This document shows positions 23,101-35,102 of a stretch of 64,000 nucleotides of DNA, piece by piece. This DNA comes from Wurfbainia villosa (taxonomy: Eukaryota; Streptophyta; Magnoliopsida; Zingiberales; Zingiberaceae). Every line of letters begins with the position of its first letter. Positions within the stretch are counted from its first letter, which is position 1. Made by a program: the position numbers and the translations under genes. The notes beneath the pieces are model-generated. The model did not search any database. It was given only the letters and a program-made list of their open reading frames with translations, and had not been told where the DNA came from. The stretch is taken from the NCBI GenBank assembly GCA_025175895.1, contig CM046003.1, positions 50,400,335 through 50,464,334 on the forward strand. The letters run 5' to 3'.

Positions 23101-23318
23101 TGGCAGAAGTGGTAAGTCTAGAAGTTTTAGACATTTTATTTACTTTGGATGTTGGCCTGAGGCCTTATATTATCTGCATTGTGTTTTTTTATGTTCCGTC
23201 CATGTTGGCCGATATATAGTGGGTCATGTGGGCCTTGTATACAGGTTTCAATTGTCCGCAGTATAGGGGAGGTGTTGTCTGATTTTCGTCGGACCAGTAC
23301 CCCTCTCGGGGCGTGACA
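20180..23318 (+). repeat. RE-D 3' LTR (3,139 bp, with internal duplication)
   Basis: Matches the 5' LTR but is about 540 bp longer because of a direct duplication (21226-21759 and 21760-22291). It has a longer C run (20401-20417) and a TATAAAGG motif near 20359-20367. It ends GGGCGTGACA. Confidence 0.95.
21226..22291 (+). repeat. Tandem duplication within RE-D 3' LTR
   Basis: Two copies of about 534 bp, each starting at TTTCG(A/G)TC..AGACAGGTCCACGG and ending near CTCGTGGGTTAGTG. The 5' LTR has one copy (from about 12049). The junction shares TTTC with the original left edge. Confidence 0.9.
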
Positions 23319-23323
23319 CATGC

Positions 23324-24600
23324 AAATCCTCTCATCTTCTGTGCGGGGACACATAGACTTTGAAAGGCGAATCCCATGTTGCATGGGTATATAACCTTTC
23401 TTGGATTCAGACATGCTAAACTGCCTTAGCATTCTGTCTATATATGTAAACTGTGAAAGACCAAGCAACCTTTTCGATCTATCTCTATAGATCTTAATCC
23501 CAAGGATGTAGGTCGCTTCTCCCATGTCTTTCATGGAGAACATTTTGGATAATCAACCTTTGACTGACTGTAAGATAGGTATATCATTTCCTATGAGTAA
23601 TATATCATTGACATATAGTACTAGGAATACGATAGCACTCCCACTAACCCTCTTGTACACACAAGGTTCGTCAGAATTTTATGAGAAATCAAACTCTTTG
23701 ATTGTCTCATCAAAATGGATATTCCAACTCCTAGATGCTTGCTTCAGTCCATAAATGGGCCGTTGAAGCTTGCATACTTTGGTTTTGTCAACCGAAGTGA
23801 AACCCTCGGGTTGTATCATATACACATCCTCATGTAAGTTTCCATTAAAGATAGTTGTTTTCACATCCATCTGTCATATCTCATAATCATAATGAGTTGC
23901 TATGGTCAGGAGTATCCGAATGGATTTAAGCATGGCAACTGGTGAGAAGGTCTCATCATAGTCAACACCTTGCTTTTGACGATAACCTTTTGCCACCAAT
24001 CTAACTTTATAGGTAATCACATTACTATTCATGTCAGTTTTCTTCTTGAAAACGTACTTGCACCCAATAGGCGTGATGCCTTTGGTTGGATCCACCAAGT
24101 TCCAAACTTGGTTTTCATACATGGAATCCATTTTCGACTTCATGGCTACTAGCCATTTATCCCTTTCTGATTTTTTTAGAACTTCCTCGTAACTAGTAGG
24201 TTCCTTATCCTCAATGAGTAACACATCATTAGATTCACTTACGAGAAATCCATATCTCTCAGGGATCTTATATGACCTACCATATCTACGAAGAGGTGGT
24301 GTAACGATAGGTTCAGTCATTATCTCATCATCATTCATCATGAATATAATCGACTGTGGTTTTGGTATAGACATCTCTTTAGTGTCTATTGGAGTTTCTT
24401 GAACTTCTTCAAGTTCAACCTGACTCCCACTGTTTTCTTGCAAGAAAAACTCTTTCTCTAGAAATAAAATATTTCTTGAAACAAACATCTTTTGTTCCAA
24501 GAGATGATAGAATTGGTAACCCCTCATTTCCTTGGGGTATCCAATAAATAGACACTTATCAAACTTAGCATCCAGCTTGTATAATGTAGTCCTCTTTACG
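23324..24600 (-). pseudogene. pol: RE-C reverse transcriptase
   Basis: Three open pieces on the - strand (24527-23874, 23870-23679, 23543-23324) lie in one frame. They show KGYRQKQGVDYDETFSPV, YMIQPEGF, YGLKQASRSWN and DMGEATYILGIKI, the typical Copia RT series. The catalytic box reads YVND (23604-23615) where YVDD is expected, so the second catalytic Asp is lost. A TGA precedes QMDVKT where Trp is usual. RE-D interrupts the 3' end. Confidence 0.9.
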
Positions 24601-25720
24601 TAAGTAGGGCATCCTCATGTCTTCAAATAAGGCAACTGGGGTTTCTTACCAGTCCATATCCGATATGGAGTAGCAGAGACTTCCTTGGTCGGGACTCTAT
24701 TCAGCAAGTGAATAGTCGTCTCGAGTACGTAGCCCCAAAAGGATTTGGGAAGGCTTGCATGATTCATCATCGATCTCACCATGTCCAACAAGGTTCAATT
24801 TCGCCTTTTAGATACACCATTATGTTGTGGTGTATAAGGCGGAGTCCATTGAGACAATATGTCATTGTTTCTTAGATAATCCTGAAACTTTTGGCTTAAG
24901 TATTCGCCACCTCGATCGGATCGAAGTATTTTAATACTTTTACCAAGTTGTTTCTCTACTTCATTTCTGAATTCTTTGGACTTTTCAAAAACTTCATATT
25001 TATATCTCATAAAATATACATACCCAAATCGTGAGTGATCATCGATAAAGATAATGAAGTAGTTGTAACCTTCTTGAGCATGAATTGATATTGGTCCACA
25101 TACATCAGTATGTATGAGACCAAGTAACTCTTCCACTGGCTTACCCTTTCTAGAAAAGGGAAACTTTGTCATCTTGCCTTATAAGCATGATTCACATGTA
25201 TCAAATGATTCTAGAATTCCGCTCTTGTGTAACTCTGACATGTGCTTCTTGCTTATATGGCCAAGGCAACAATGCCATGTGTAGCAGGTTAACTGATCAT
25301 CCTTTCGAGCATGCTTGTTGCTCGCTTCGATATTGAATGTATCACTGAATGTATCTAACACGTAGATGTCATTGCATAAAGTTTCGATACCATAAAGAAC
25401 GTCCTTCAAGGTTATATAACAATAATTGTTACTAAACGTCAAATGGAAACCCTTTCTATTTAAACAAGAAATAGAAACAATGTTCTTTATTAATGCATGA
25501 ACAAAATAACAATTGTCCAGTTCTAAGACAAGCCCACATGGAAGCTTCAACGAATATATTCCGACGCGATAGTTGCAACCTTTGCTCTATTATCGACTTG
25601 CAGATTCGCTTCTCCCTTAACAAGTCTTTTGCTATCCCTTAGCCCCTATATATCATTACATATATGTGAGCCACACCCGGTATCTAATATCCAAGCGTGA
25701 AAGAAAATAGCATGACAGTC
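24601..25720 (-). pseudogene. pol: RE-C protease and integrase
   Basis: On the - strand, DTGCGSHI (near 25676-25684) is the protease active site. A GAG-pre-integrase zinc region (TWHCCLGH..HMSELHKSG..CESC, to about 25179) and the integrase core (24795-25172) follow. Catalytic HTDVCGP and RSDRGGEY are present, but the third position reads NGVSKRRN (near 24797-24815) where Glu is expected, so the DDE triad is broken. Stops are scattered. Confidence 0.88.
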
Positions 25721-25789
25721 AATAATGAAGATACCTGAAGAGGATGGGGCATCAGATGTCGGCTTCTTCTTCATGGACTCAAGATAGAT

Positions 25790-26553
25790 CTTGCAATTCC
25801 TTCACTAATGGCCCATCTTGCCACAGTGATGACATGTGCCCTTTGGAGCTAACTCTCTAGTCTTTGCCTTCTTCTTCTTCCCTTTTGGCTATTGCTTTGA
25901 CTTCCTTTTAGAACCTTTCTTTGAGGAGTCAACCAACATCACCGTCTTCTATTCTTTAGTCACAGAAGGTTCTACAGTCTTGGGCATATTGATCATCTAA
26001 GGAATGGTGGATTCAAGATTGTTCATCCGATAGTTCATCAAATATTATGAGTAACTCTTGGAAAAACTATGCAAAATTAAGTCAATACTTAATTCATGAT
26101 CCATCGCAACCCTACTGATTCTAGCTGCTCGATGAACCCATTCATCTTCAGTACAAACTGTACTGTAGATGAACCCTCCTCTATCTTTGAGCTAAAGAGA
26201 AGCTTTGAGACCTCGAACCTTTCGGATCTCGATTGCTCATCGAAGAGTTCATGAAGATGGAAAATGATTGTGTAAGCATCCATATGCTCGTGTTGCTTTT
26301 GCAGCTCAGGAGTCATCGTCGCTAGCACGATGCAACTGGCAAGCTCAAAATTAGTCATATGCTTCTAATGGGTCAACATTTGGTCCGGAGTTGCATCATG
26401 GTCATGACTGGTGGGAAGAGGCTCTTCAAGGACATAAGCAAGCTTCTCAGCCTTGAGAATGATTCTCAAGTTTTGAAGACAATCCAAGAAGTTAGATCCA
26501 GTCAGTTTGTTTGATTTCAAAATCAAACACAGATTAACAGATGACATTATCAA
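25790..26553 (-). pseudogene. gag: RE-C Gag
   Basis: Starts at the ATG at 26553 with the Copia Gag N-terminus (KLTGSNFLDCLQNLRIIL, then ELASCIVLATMTPELQKQHE and a UBN2-like stretch SKIEEGSSTVQFVLKMNGFIEQLES). A zinc knuckle CHHCGKMGH lies near 25805-25835, with its last part hit by two stops. Confidence 0.85.
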
Positions 26554-27173
26554 ATGATTAACCTAGAAATACAAAATCGAGAATGTGAGAGAGATGATTT
26601 GATACGTAAACAATTTACATATTAAGCTCCCACTCACTTTTTGAATTCAAGAGCCCTTACTTTGAATTCGAGAGATCGTAGGTTTTTCTCCGAGTGGGTT
26701 GATATCAATTATAGTAAGAATAACCTTGACATTAGGCCAACAAGACATTCTTAGCTATAGTGGTAGGTATCAAGTATACCGATTACATAACACATATATG
26801 TAACTATCACATTATACTATCAACTATTTGAATATTCGCATAAACATCGGGTTGTTAACACATTAACAAGTATACATCAAATGTATATCGCCCAACTTCA
26901 CCTCTATCCACATTGACCTTGGTGTTAGGTCAACAAGCCAATGTTTCAAGTTAAAGCCAACCCATTAATCATGAGATCGTATCTCTATGATTCAAACATA
27001 TCTAATTTCAGATTGAGCTTGACTTGGGCCAGCAACTCAAACAAGGAATTAGACTCTGATTCTTACCATATTAATGGTAGGTGTAAACTTTAACATTTGT
27101 GTAAGGGTTTTAGGTCTCATCCTCATGCATATGTTCTACCTATATGACATCGCACACATGACATATATGATGA
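26554..27173 (-). other. RE-C 5' leader, proximal part
   Basis: AT-rich untranslated region between gag and the RE-F insertion. No gene seen. TGACATGT-type palindromic words cluster at 27128-27178 and again at 35140-35160, just beyond RE-F, confirming continuity. Confidence 0.6.
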
Positions 27174-27178
27174 CATGT

Positions 27179-28519
27179 TGATGTGAGCAAAACGTATAGG
27201 GTTTTAGGAGTAGTTTTTGCTCACATCTTGTTACATTTCATGTTAGTTTCATGCATATGTTACTCTATTTTGCACACATTTCCTATTTTCTGGTTTGGAG
27301 GTTTGCTCGTTGGACTTTTGTGTGCAGGTTAGCATTTCGGGTTAAAAAGACGCGCTTTCGGAGCAAAAGAAGGATATTTTGTAGCTAGACGCAGAGTGGG
27401 ACACGGCCAGGGTGTGTGGATTCACACGGTCATGCCCAATGGGCGAGATCAGCACCCCAGGGCCGCACACAGCCTGGTCGTGTAGAAACACATGGTCGTG
27501 TGGCAGCCCGCCATATTTGCGCGACTAGGGCTTTTTTCGGATTTTGTAGCTGTCCGAGGCGATGTCTATATAAAGATGGCTCCACCCAAACCCTAGGGGA
27601 GAGGCAGGACGGCTAGGACGGCATGCTGAAGCCCTAAAAAGCTTCGGTAACTCACAACGGGGAGGAGGAACATTGCCGGAGGTCCACCCCTTGTACTTCA
27701 ACGCCGGAGAGAAGACCACGAAAGCATTGTAACTCTTTGTTCCTGCGTTTTATTCTTTATGTATTCGAACATAAACATGCTTTGTGATTCTTCCTTCATA
27801 TATTAGGGAGTAGCTTGTGTGCACATTACAATGTTGGTTCATGTTAAATTCTGCCTTTGAGTTTGATTTGACAATTGGTAGTTGTTTTTGATATATCTAT
27901 GCGTGTTTGATTTTCTATCCACTATGCTTAGGCGATACGAGGTGTGACAACCCTCGTATTTAAGATTTAGGGGATTTGATACAAGGAACCTAGGGGTAAA
28001 CCTGATCTCCTATAACTGTGGATAGAAGGGTGCGGTGGAATCAGAAACGGTTCATCGTAGAGATTGATTCGGCATCCTCGTACTGTCTATCCCGTCCTTT
28101 TAGGCGGAGATAGCTCCCGGTAGATGCGACAGCTCTGTGGGAGAGTGTATGATGTCCTTTCCACAAAACCATAGCTAAACGTCTAGACAACACTAATTGA
28201 CAACATTATTTTATGATACACAAGCGAAACCGAAGTCCTAGAATCACCTTTGAAGACCTCGGCAAACTCCTTTCCTCCTCCGTGTGACACCGTATAGAGT
28301 AAAGTCCACCGACAGCCCTCACCAATCGAAACCTCTTAGAGTTACATTCGAACAACTACAACCACTGAATATATCGATATTCCAATCCCAGTCCCTGTGG
28401 GATCGATAATCTTTAATACTTGACGACATCCATGCACTTGTGGGCATTGAGCGCGAGCGCGCGCTTTGAGTCTTCGACGATCTCCGTCGTGAGATTTAGG
28501 GTTGCATTCGTGCGCATCA
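27179..28519 (+). repeat. RE-F 5' LTR (1,341 bp)
   Basis: Matches 33731-35097 closely. TATATAAAG at 27567-27575 is a likely promoter. It carries ACACGGTCGTG-type motifs at 27415-27505. Confidence 0.95.
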
Positions 28520-28525
28520 AGTTTT

Positions 28526-28543
28526 TAGCGCCATTGTCGAGGA
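28526..28543 (+). other. RE-F primer-binding site (degenerate)
   Basis: TAGCGCCATTGTCGAGGA lies 6 bases after the LTR. It differs from the motif usual in Athila and Tat elements (TGGCGCCGTTGCCGGGGA) by four transitions (G to A or C to T). Confidence 0.75.
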
Positions 28544-28917
28544 CTGGTCGATTCAATATCGAATCGAACGGTGGTAAATTGGATCGGACTTAGGATTAGA
28601 TTTATTTACTTGCTTTATTTTCTTTCTAGTTCACTTTATTTTCTTTAAGTTTTATATCTTCCATATTTAGCTTTAGTTTTTAATTTTTTGTTATTTTTAT
28701 TTTATTTAATTCTAGCAGTAGTTGTTTTTATTTCTTTTTTTGCATCTTAGATTTTATTACCTAGATTGTTCTATTTTCTGCTTTTAGAATTAGTTAGCAC
28801 TCTTAATTTTGTGGCTTGGTTCGTCATATACTTAGACACTTAGGATCGGAAGGTCTAATTCCGATCGACTTAGAAATCAAGCGAACCTTTCATCGCTAGA
28901 TAGCAGAGCAGCGAAGG

Positions 28918-30789
28918 ATGGAGGATCAAGCCACATCTGAAGTGAACATAGGTAGCTAACCTCTGCCGGACTACGCAGCTCCTAGCGCTAGAGGATTCAG
29001 GCCGAGTATAGCTGGACCATCTATTTTGGCAAATAACTTTGAGCTGAAGCCGACACTTATACATATGGTCCAACAGAGTCAATTCGGGGGAGCTGCAACT
29101 GAAGACCCGAACCGGCACCTAGAGGCATTTTTAGAAATCTGCTCAACGATGAAAATGAACGGAGTCCCTACTGACGCGATCCGCCTGAGCCTGTTCCCGT
29201 TCTCATTGCGGGATAAGGCTGAGGCATGGCTTCACTCCCTACCTTCGGGAAGCATCACTACATGGGAGCAATGTGAGCAGTAGTTCCTGAACAAATACTT
29301 CCCACCAAGCAAGACTGCTCACATGCGTCATCTTATCACTAGCTTCCGCCAGAAGGAGGGAGAGTCCTTATTCGAGGCCTAGGATCGCTACAAGGGACTA
29401 CTCTACCAATGCCCCCACCACGGACTAGAAAGGTGGCTGGTGATCCACATTTTCTACAATGGGATCGCTTACGCCACGAAGATGTCCCTAGATTCTACCG
29501 CAGGAGAAGCACTAATGAATAAGACCATAGAGGAAGTGGAAGAGCTTATCGAAGAGGTGGCCTAGAACCACCATCAATGGGCTTCCGAACGTGATCAACC
29601 TACACCTGTAGTGGGACGATACACTGTCAACTCCATGGACTACCTTACAGCAAGGATGGACGCATTCAGTAGACGGTTTGAATCTTTGAATCCTTCATCG
29701 GCATGCACGGTCATTGACTTTGGAGAGGGAGCGACAACGTATCGAGAGGACCACTATGGAGGGCAGGGAAACTCAGAGGAGCAGATTGAGCATATTGATG
29801 CGGTTGGGGGCTATGACCAAAGGCCCAACAACCCATACTCCAACACCTACAATCCCAGATGAAGGAATCATCCGAATTTCTCCTATAAGAATAACTCGGG
29901 AAACTCACAACCATCAGGGGGGTATGGGCAGCAGCAGGGCAATGGGCAATGACCACAGAAGTCCAGACTAGAACTGATGATAGAGGACTTCATCGCTACC
30001 CAAACTAAGACAAATGAGGAATTTCGATGCCAACATCAGAAGTCTGAAGAATCACTCAGAGACTTGAAGGCCACCGTTGACGACCTTGCAAGTAATACCA
30101 GGATGTTGGAGATGCAAGTGGCCCAGATAGCCCAAACTGTGTCGCAACCTGTGAAAAGCTCTCCGGTGAGTCAAGGAAAAGAGGAAGGAGTGGGGCAGAG
30201 TAGCCAATTCACCAAGGGGTGTGCAACCATGATTACCACCCTACCTGACCAAGATGAGTTTGAAGAGAAGATTCCATTACAGCTTGAGGACCCTGGTGAA
30301 TTTGTTATTCCCTGCTCAATTTATGGAGAAAGATTCGATAACGCACTGTACGACTTGGGGTCATCAGTGAGTGTGATGCCCTATGCACTCTACCTGGAGA
30401 TGGGATTGGGTAATATACAACCAACGGGTATAGGTATACGTATAGTGGACGACACGATCAAGAAGCCCGTTGGCATGATACCACACGTGCCTGTGGTGAT
30501 TGAGGATTTCGTGATACCCACGGACTTCATCATACTGGACACAGGACCAAATCCCCAGAATTCCATCATTCTATGAAGGCCTTTTCTGGCAACTGCAGGG
30601 GCGTGCATACAATTGAAAGCACATCAGATCTCCCTGGAGGTAGATGGGGAGATCATCCTCTTCAGCCTTTCGGAGCACAGAGCCCCCTACCTCGACGGCT
30701 TCACGTTTAGCAGAATGAAGCTGGAATTGCCAGATGAAGATACCGAGATGGATGAATGGAGGTTCACTGAACCTCCAGAGCTAATTTGA
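28918..30789 (+). pseudogene. gag: RE-F Gag and aspartic protease, single frame with seven stops
   Basis: A continuous 623-codon frame with no indel from the ATG at 28918 to TGA at 30787. Retrotrans_gag core at about residues 55-150 (HLEAFLEICSTMK, PFSLRDKAEAWLHSLP, FLNKYFPPSK, YQCPHHGLERW). A coiled-coil-like stretch at ~354-420 precedes the protease (YDLGSSVSVMPYALY, with Leu where retropepsins have Thr or Ser) and RPFLATAGA. Premature stops at 28957, 29281, 29380, 29563, 29860, 29950 and 30574 are mostly explained by C to T or G to A changes. Confidence 0.9.
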
Positions 30790-31272
30790 TAGTGGAGTGC
30801 AGTCGAGCTAAACGACCTTAAACAAAGCGCTTCTTGGGAGGCAACCCAAGTTTAGTTTTAGACTTCCCTTTTTGATTTCATTGTGTGCATTTGTTTGATT
30901 TTAGTTTTGATTTCCATCCCATTTAGGGTTAGGACTAGAGAAGAACTTTGCTAGGCAAAAATAAAATCCATATTAACCTACACGGCGAAAGGTGTGAGAG
31001 AATTCGAGCTCTGACACAAAACGGGGAGAGAAATGGGGACACACGGCCTGGTCGTGTGTTTTCCCACGGCCGTGCCCAATCGATCCGAGGCGCACACGGC
31101 CTGGCCGTGTGTTTTCACACGGCCATGTCGCGCAAGGTTAAAAGGGGCGAGTCGTGTATTTTCACCCTATTTACACCGTATGCATTGAAAGTTCTTGCCC
31201 TAACCATGTGATTTCGTCTTCCCCACCATCTAGAAGCACTTTTAACCTCTAAGGAAGCCAAAAGGAGCAAGG
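30790..31272 (+). other. RE-F spacer where pol is missing
   Basis: Non-coding. It contains four CACGGCC(T/G)GG(T/C)CGTG-type palindromic words at 31040-31130. No RT, RNase H or integrase motif is seen on either strand. Confidence 0.75.
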
Positions 31273-32801
31273 ATGAGGAGGACCAAGCAAGTAGCACCTC
31301 GATCCGGTGTTTCGAAGTGACGACCAAGGAGAGCCGACGACCCTCAAGCTCTGGAGGAGGGTAACGCCCTACCCACTCTTCTTTTTCCCAATAATGAACA
31401 TAGAGATAGATATAATGTGCTCTCTACTCGTAAGCTCACTGCTACTAGATACTTAGATGAAGATTTGCTAGAGTCTTTAGGGTTGTTGGGTGATATTCAA
31501 GCCCTATTTGCAAAAATAGGGTGGGAAGAGATGATGGGAATAAGGCACCTAACATACCCTAGGATAGTTCTAGAATTTTTAAGTTTCTTAGAGGCGGAAA
31601 TTTTAACGGGTAGATGATGGGAATTAGGCTTTTTAACATTGAGCATGAGTGGACCCTTCACCAATGGAACTCATGCTTTGTCTTGCCAAGTGAGGGAGAG
31701 AAAAGAACCCCTATTGGGTTTAACTCTCGGATAGTTTGGACTGAGTTGACGGGGGAGCATGCTTATGATCCATCTAGGGCCAAAGCGTCGGACCTCCAAA
31801 ACCCCATTTTCTGATACCTCCACCGCATCATGGGCAGTACTATATTTGGTCGTGGGAAGAGTGACGGTGTAGTTAGGGCTAGCAAGTTGCTTTGCCTCTG
31901 GGACATGCTACAAGAAAGGAATAACACTGATATAGGGTCCCACTTCATCAGACACTTAGTGAAGATGAGCAAAGCAGCGCGAGGAGAGATTAATGTGGGA
32001 GACCTACTTACCCACATTTGCCATAGGATGGGATACGATTACACTACATTAGAGATTATAGAGGGGAGCCCTAGGATCGACCTAGGAGTGTGCATGGCCA
32101 TGAAGATGATTGTGAGAGAAGGAGGCTCCTTATGCTTTGTAAGGAAAAATCTGACGACCCTTAGGCTCCCCGACCCTGATCGTACCACCATCACTACATG
32201 TGCCAACTGGCGCTTGGACTTGATAGTGGAGTCCCCTCTATATGAGGGACCCTCCACATCGACGCCCATCTCTCCACCTTTATATCACTATCCCTCTAGT
32301 CCACACATGCATAGGAGCCCACCTAGTCCACGCCTACATGAGTCTTCACTTGCACCACCACATTTTTTCACCTTTGAGCAGGATGCAGGTACATCAGCTT
32401 ATGATTTCTCAGAGTTCCGATCGCGCCTCGATGACATTTACACTGAGCAGTAGATGCAGAGGCAGCGATGGGAGAAGCAGAGCGCCTACCAGTAGGCGGA
32501 GTTCCAGGGATTCCGGGAGCACTTCCAGCGGACTGAGGAGTTCTACGATGAGACCCGCATATACTTCCAGGAGGAGACTATTCATCGCCAGGATGAGGCC
32601 GCCTACCGCAGAGAGATGTGACAGCACATGCATGCCCAGCAGGCGCAGTGGGCTAGGGAGGAGAAGCACTGAGGAGCCGCTGCATCCACCAGCTCCCAGA
32701 TCGACCACATGTACATGTGGCATCAATGACTCAGCAGTAGGTTCTCCCAGGATCCAGAGATGCCTAGGCTCCCAGATTTTTCACCTCATCCACCATACTA
32801 G
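31273..32801 (+). pseudogene. RE-F ATHILA ORF-1-like protein
   Basis: Begins at the ATG at 31273 and runs to TAG at 32799. The first part (to 31617) and the rest (from 31614) are in different frames, so one shift is present, plus stops at 31815, 32454 and later. Conserved-looking blocks are YLDEDLLESLGLL, FLSFLEAEIL, GIRLFNIEHEW, GSTIFGRGKSDGVVRA, HFIRHLVKMSKAARGE and MAMKMIVREGG. This fits the ATHILA ORF-1 family. The C-terminal part (from about 32454) is Gln/Arg/Glu-rich and probably coiled coil. Function in the element is not known to me. Confidence 0.75.
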
Positions 32802-33719
32802 AGGTATATTTTCATTTGAGTCTGGGGGGGAAGATCCCAAATTTTATTTTGTTTTGTTTACTAACAGTAGTTTCTTTTCTGGTATTTTCATTCATTTATT
32901 CATGCATGGGTTGTTAAACTTCTTTCAGTACTTAATTTTTGTTATCTGTAAAGCTGCCTAGTAGTATTTATAAAAAGTTGCTTACATGAGTTGTTCCCAT
33001 AGGTAGCTTAGCTTCATTTATCTCATGGTATTTTATTTTATTTGCTTTAATGAATGTTCTAAACTTACACTGGTTAGCTTTATTTCTTTACACTTACACA
33101 TGTTGAACTTTCTGAAAGGGATAATCTAGTACATACCTAGTTATGATTCATCTCAGTAGTCTAGTACTTTGGAATCCATAGGTGACTCTAGGTTTAGCAT
33201 TTTAGTTACTGGAGATGCTCGGATTGTGTAAGCCCATTTGGAAAAATCAAAATCCCAGTGAGAAGAAAGAGAAAAGAAAAAAAAAAGAAAAAAAAAGAGA
33301 GAAAAGATTATGAGGGATAAAAAAATAGTTGTCGTGGGTGGAAATGGCTAGGTGCCCCTTTGAGACCGAGTTAGGTTACTTGGGAAACACCTACCAATTT
33401 CTCTCAATACCGAGCATGCCTTTGAGACTTTATGCTAGACCTAGGGAACGACCCTCGCTTTGGGCAGGTAAGTGCCTAAGAGTCGAAAACCTTAGGAAAG
33501 TTGTGGGATGATGACTTAACTCACTATGAAATGGGCATCCCCTAAGAAGATTTGCTTAGCACGAGCACGAGGAGCTAACTTAGTGAATTTCTAGAACATA
33601 TTTATTCTTCTTTGATTGTAAATACCACTTGATAAATTTAGTTGTCATGCTAAGTATGGAATAATGTCTTTTAAATTTCATGGTACTAAGGTTTGCTTGA
33701 GGACAAGCAAAGATTTAAG
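32802..33719 (+). other. RE-F 3' untranslated region
   Basis: AT-rich, with an A/G-rich run at 33255-33310. No coding frame supported. Confidence 0.6.
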
Positions 33720-33730
33720 TCTGGGGGAAG
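33720..33730 (+). other. RE-F polypurine tract
   Basis: TCTGGGGGAAG directly before the TGATGTGAGC start of the 3' LTR. Confidence 0.9.
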
Positions 33731-35097
33731 TGATGTGAGCAAAACGTATAGGTTTTAGGAGTAGTTTTTGCTCACATCTTGTTACATTTCATGTTAGTTT
33801 CATGCATATGTTACTCTATTTTGCACACATTTTCTATTTTCTGGTTCGGAGGTCTGCTCATTGAACTTTTGTGTGCAGGTTAGCATTTCGGGTTAAAAAG
33901 ACGCGCTTTCGGAGCAAAAGAAGGACATTTCGCAGCTAGACGCAGAGTGGGACACAGCCAGGGCATGTGGATTCACACGGTCGTGCCCAATGGGCGAGAT
34001 CAGCACCCCAGGGCCGCATATGGCCTGGCCGTGTAGAAACACACGGTCGTGTGGCGGCTTGCCATATTTGCGCGACTAGGGCTTTTTCTGGATTTTGCAG
34101 CGATCCAAGGCGATGTTTATATAAGAATGGCTCCGCCCAAACCCTAGGGGAGAGGCACGATGGCTAGGATGGCACACCGAAGCCCTAAAAAGCTTCGGTA
34201 ACTTACAACAGGGAGGAGGAACGTCGCCGAAGGTCCACGTCTTGCACTTCAACGCCGGAGAGAAGACCACGAAAGCATTATAACTCTTTGTTCCTACATT
34301 TTATTCTTTATGTATTCGAACATAAACATGCTTTGTGATTCTTCCTTCATATACATGGAGTAGTACTTTCGATTCTAGGATTAGGGAGTATCTTGTGTGC
34401 ACATTACAATGTTGGTTCATATTAAATTCTGCATTTGAGTTTGATTTGACAATTGGTAGTTGTTTTTGCTATATCTATGCATGTTTGGTTTTCTATCCAC
34501 TATGCTTAGGCGATACGAGGTGTGACAACCCTCGTATTTAAGATTTAGGGGATTTGATACAAGGAACCTAGGGGTAAACCTGATCTCCTATAACTGTGGG
34601 TAGAAGGGTGCGGTGGAATCGAAAATGGTTCATTGTAGGGATTGATTTGGCATCCTCGTACCGTCTATCTCATCCTTTTAGGCGGAGATAGCTCCCGGTA
34701 GATGCGGCGGCTCTACAGGAGAGTGTATGATGTCTCTTCCACAAAACCATAGCTAAATGTCTAGACAACACCAATTGACAGCATTGTTTTGTGATACACA
34801 AGTGAAACCAAAGTCCTAGAATCACCTTTGAAGACCTCGGCAAACTCCTTTCCTCCTCCGTGTGACACCGTATAGAGTAAAGTCCACCGACAGCCCTCAC
34901 CAATCGAAACCTCTTAGAGTTACGTCCGAACAACTACAACCACTGAATATATCGATATTCGAATCTCAGTCCCTGTGGGATCGATAATCTTTAATACTTG
35001 ATGACATCCGTGCACTTGTGAGCATTGAGTGCGAGCGCACGCTTTGAGTCTTCGACGGTCTCCGTCGCGAGATTTAGGGTCGCATTCGTGCGCATCA
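33731..35097 (+). repeat. RE-F 3' LTR (1,367 bp)
   Basis: Partner of 27179-28519. It is slightly longer because of an approximately 28-bp extra piece near 34352-34380. TATATAAG near 34119. Confidence 0.95.
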
Positions 35098-35102
35098 CAT
35101 GT

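Larger units (their letters stand above)
11010..23318 (+). mobile_element. RE-D: Gypsy chromovirus inserted in RE-C pol
   Basis: LTRs at 11010-13608 and 20180-23318 enclose a tRNA-Met-type primer-binding site, gag, protease, RT, RNase H, integrase and a chromodomain-like tail. Both flanks carry CATGC (11005-11009 and 23319-23323). The domain order PR-RT-RH-INT and the tail fit the chromoviruses, probably the long-LTR Tekay/Del group. A solo LTR interrupts its integrase. Confidence 0.95.
27179..35097 (+). mobile_element. RE-F: Athila-type Gypsy element lacking most of pol
   Basis: LTRs at 27179-28519 and 33731-35097 are both TGATGTGAGC...GCGCATCA. Both flanks carry CATGT (27174-27178 and 35098-35102). 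It has a gag-protease frame and an ATHILA ORF-1-like frame but no RT, RNase H or integrase between them (30790-31272 is non-coding). It must have moved with enzymes from another element, or lost pol on insertion. Confidence 0.95.

Noticed and set aside
32242..32961. A 239-codon + strand frame overlapping the ATHILA ORF-1-like gene
   Set aside because: It overlaps the conserved frame in another register. Its Ser/Arg-rich composition is a shadow of the true frame.
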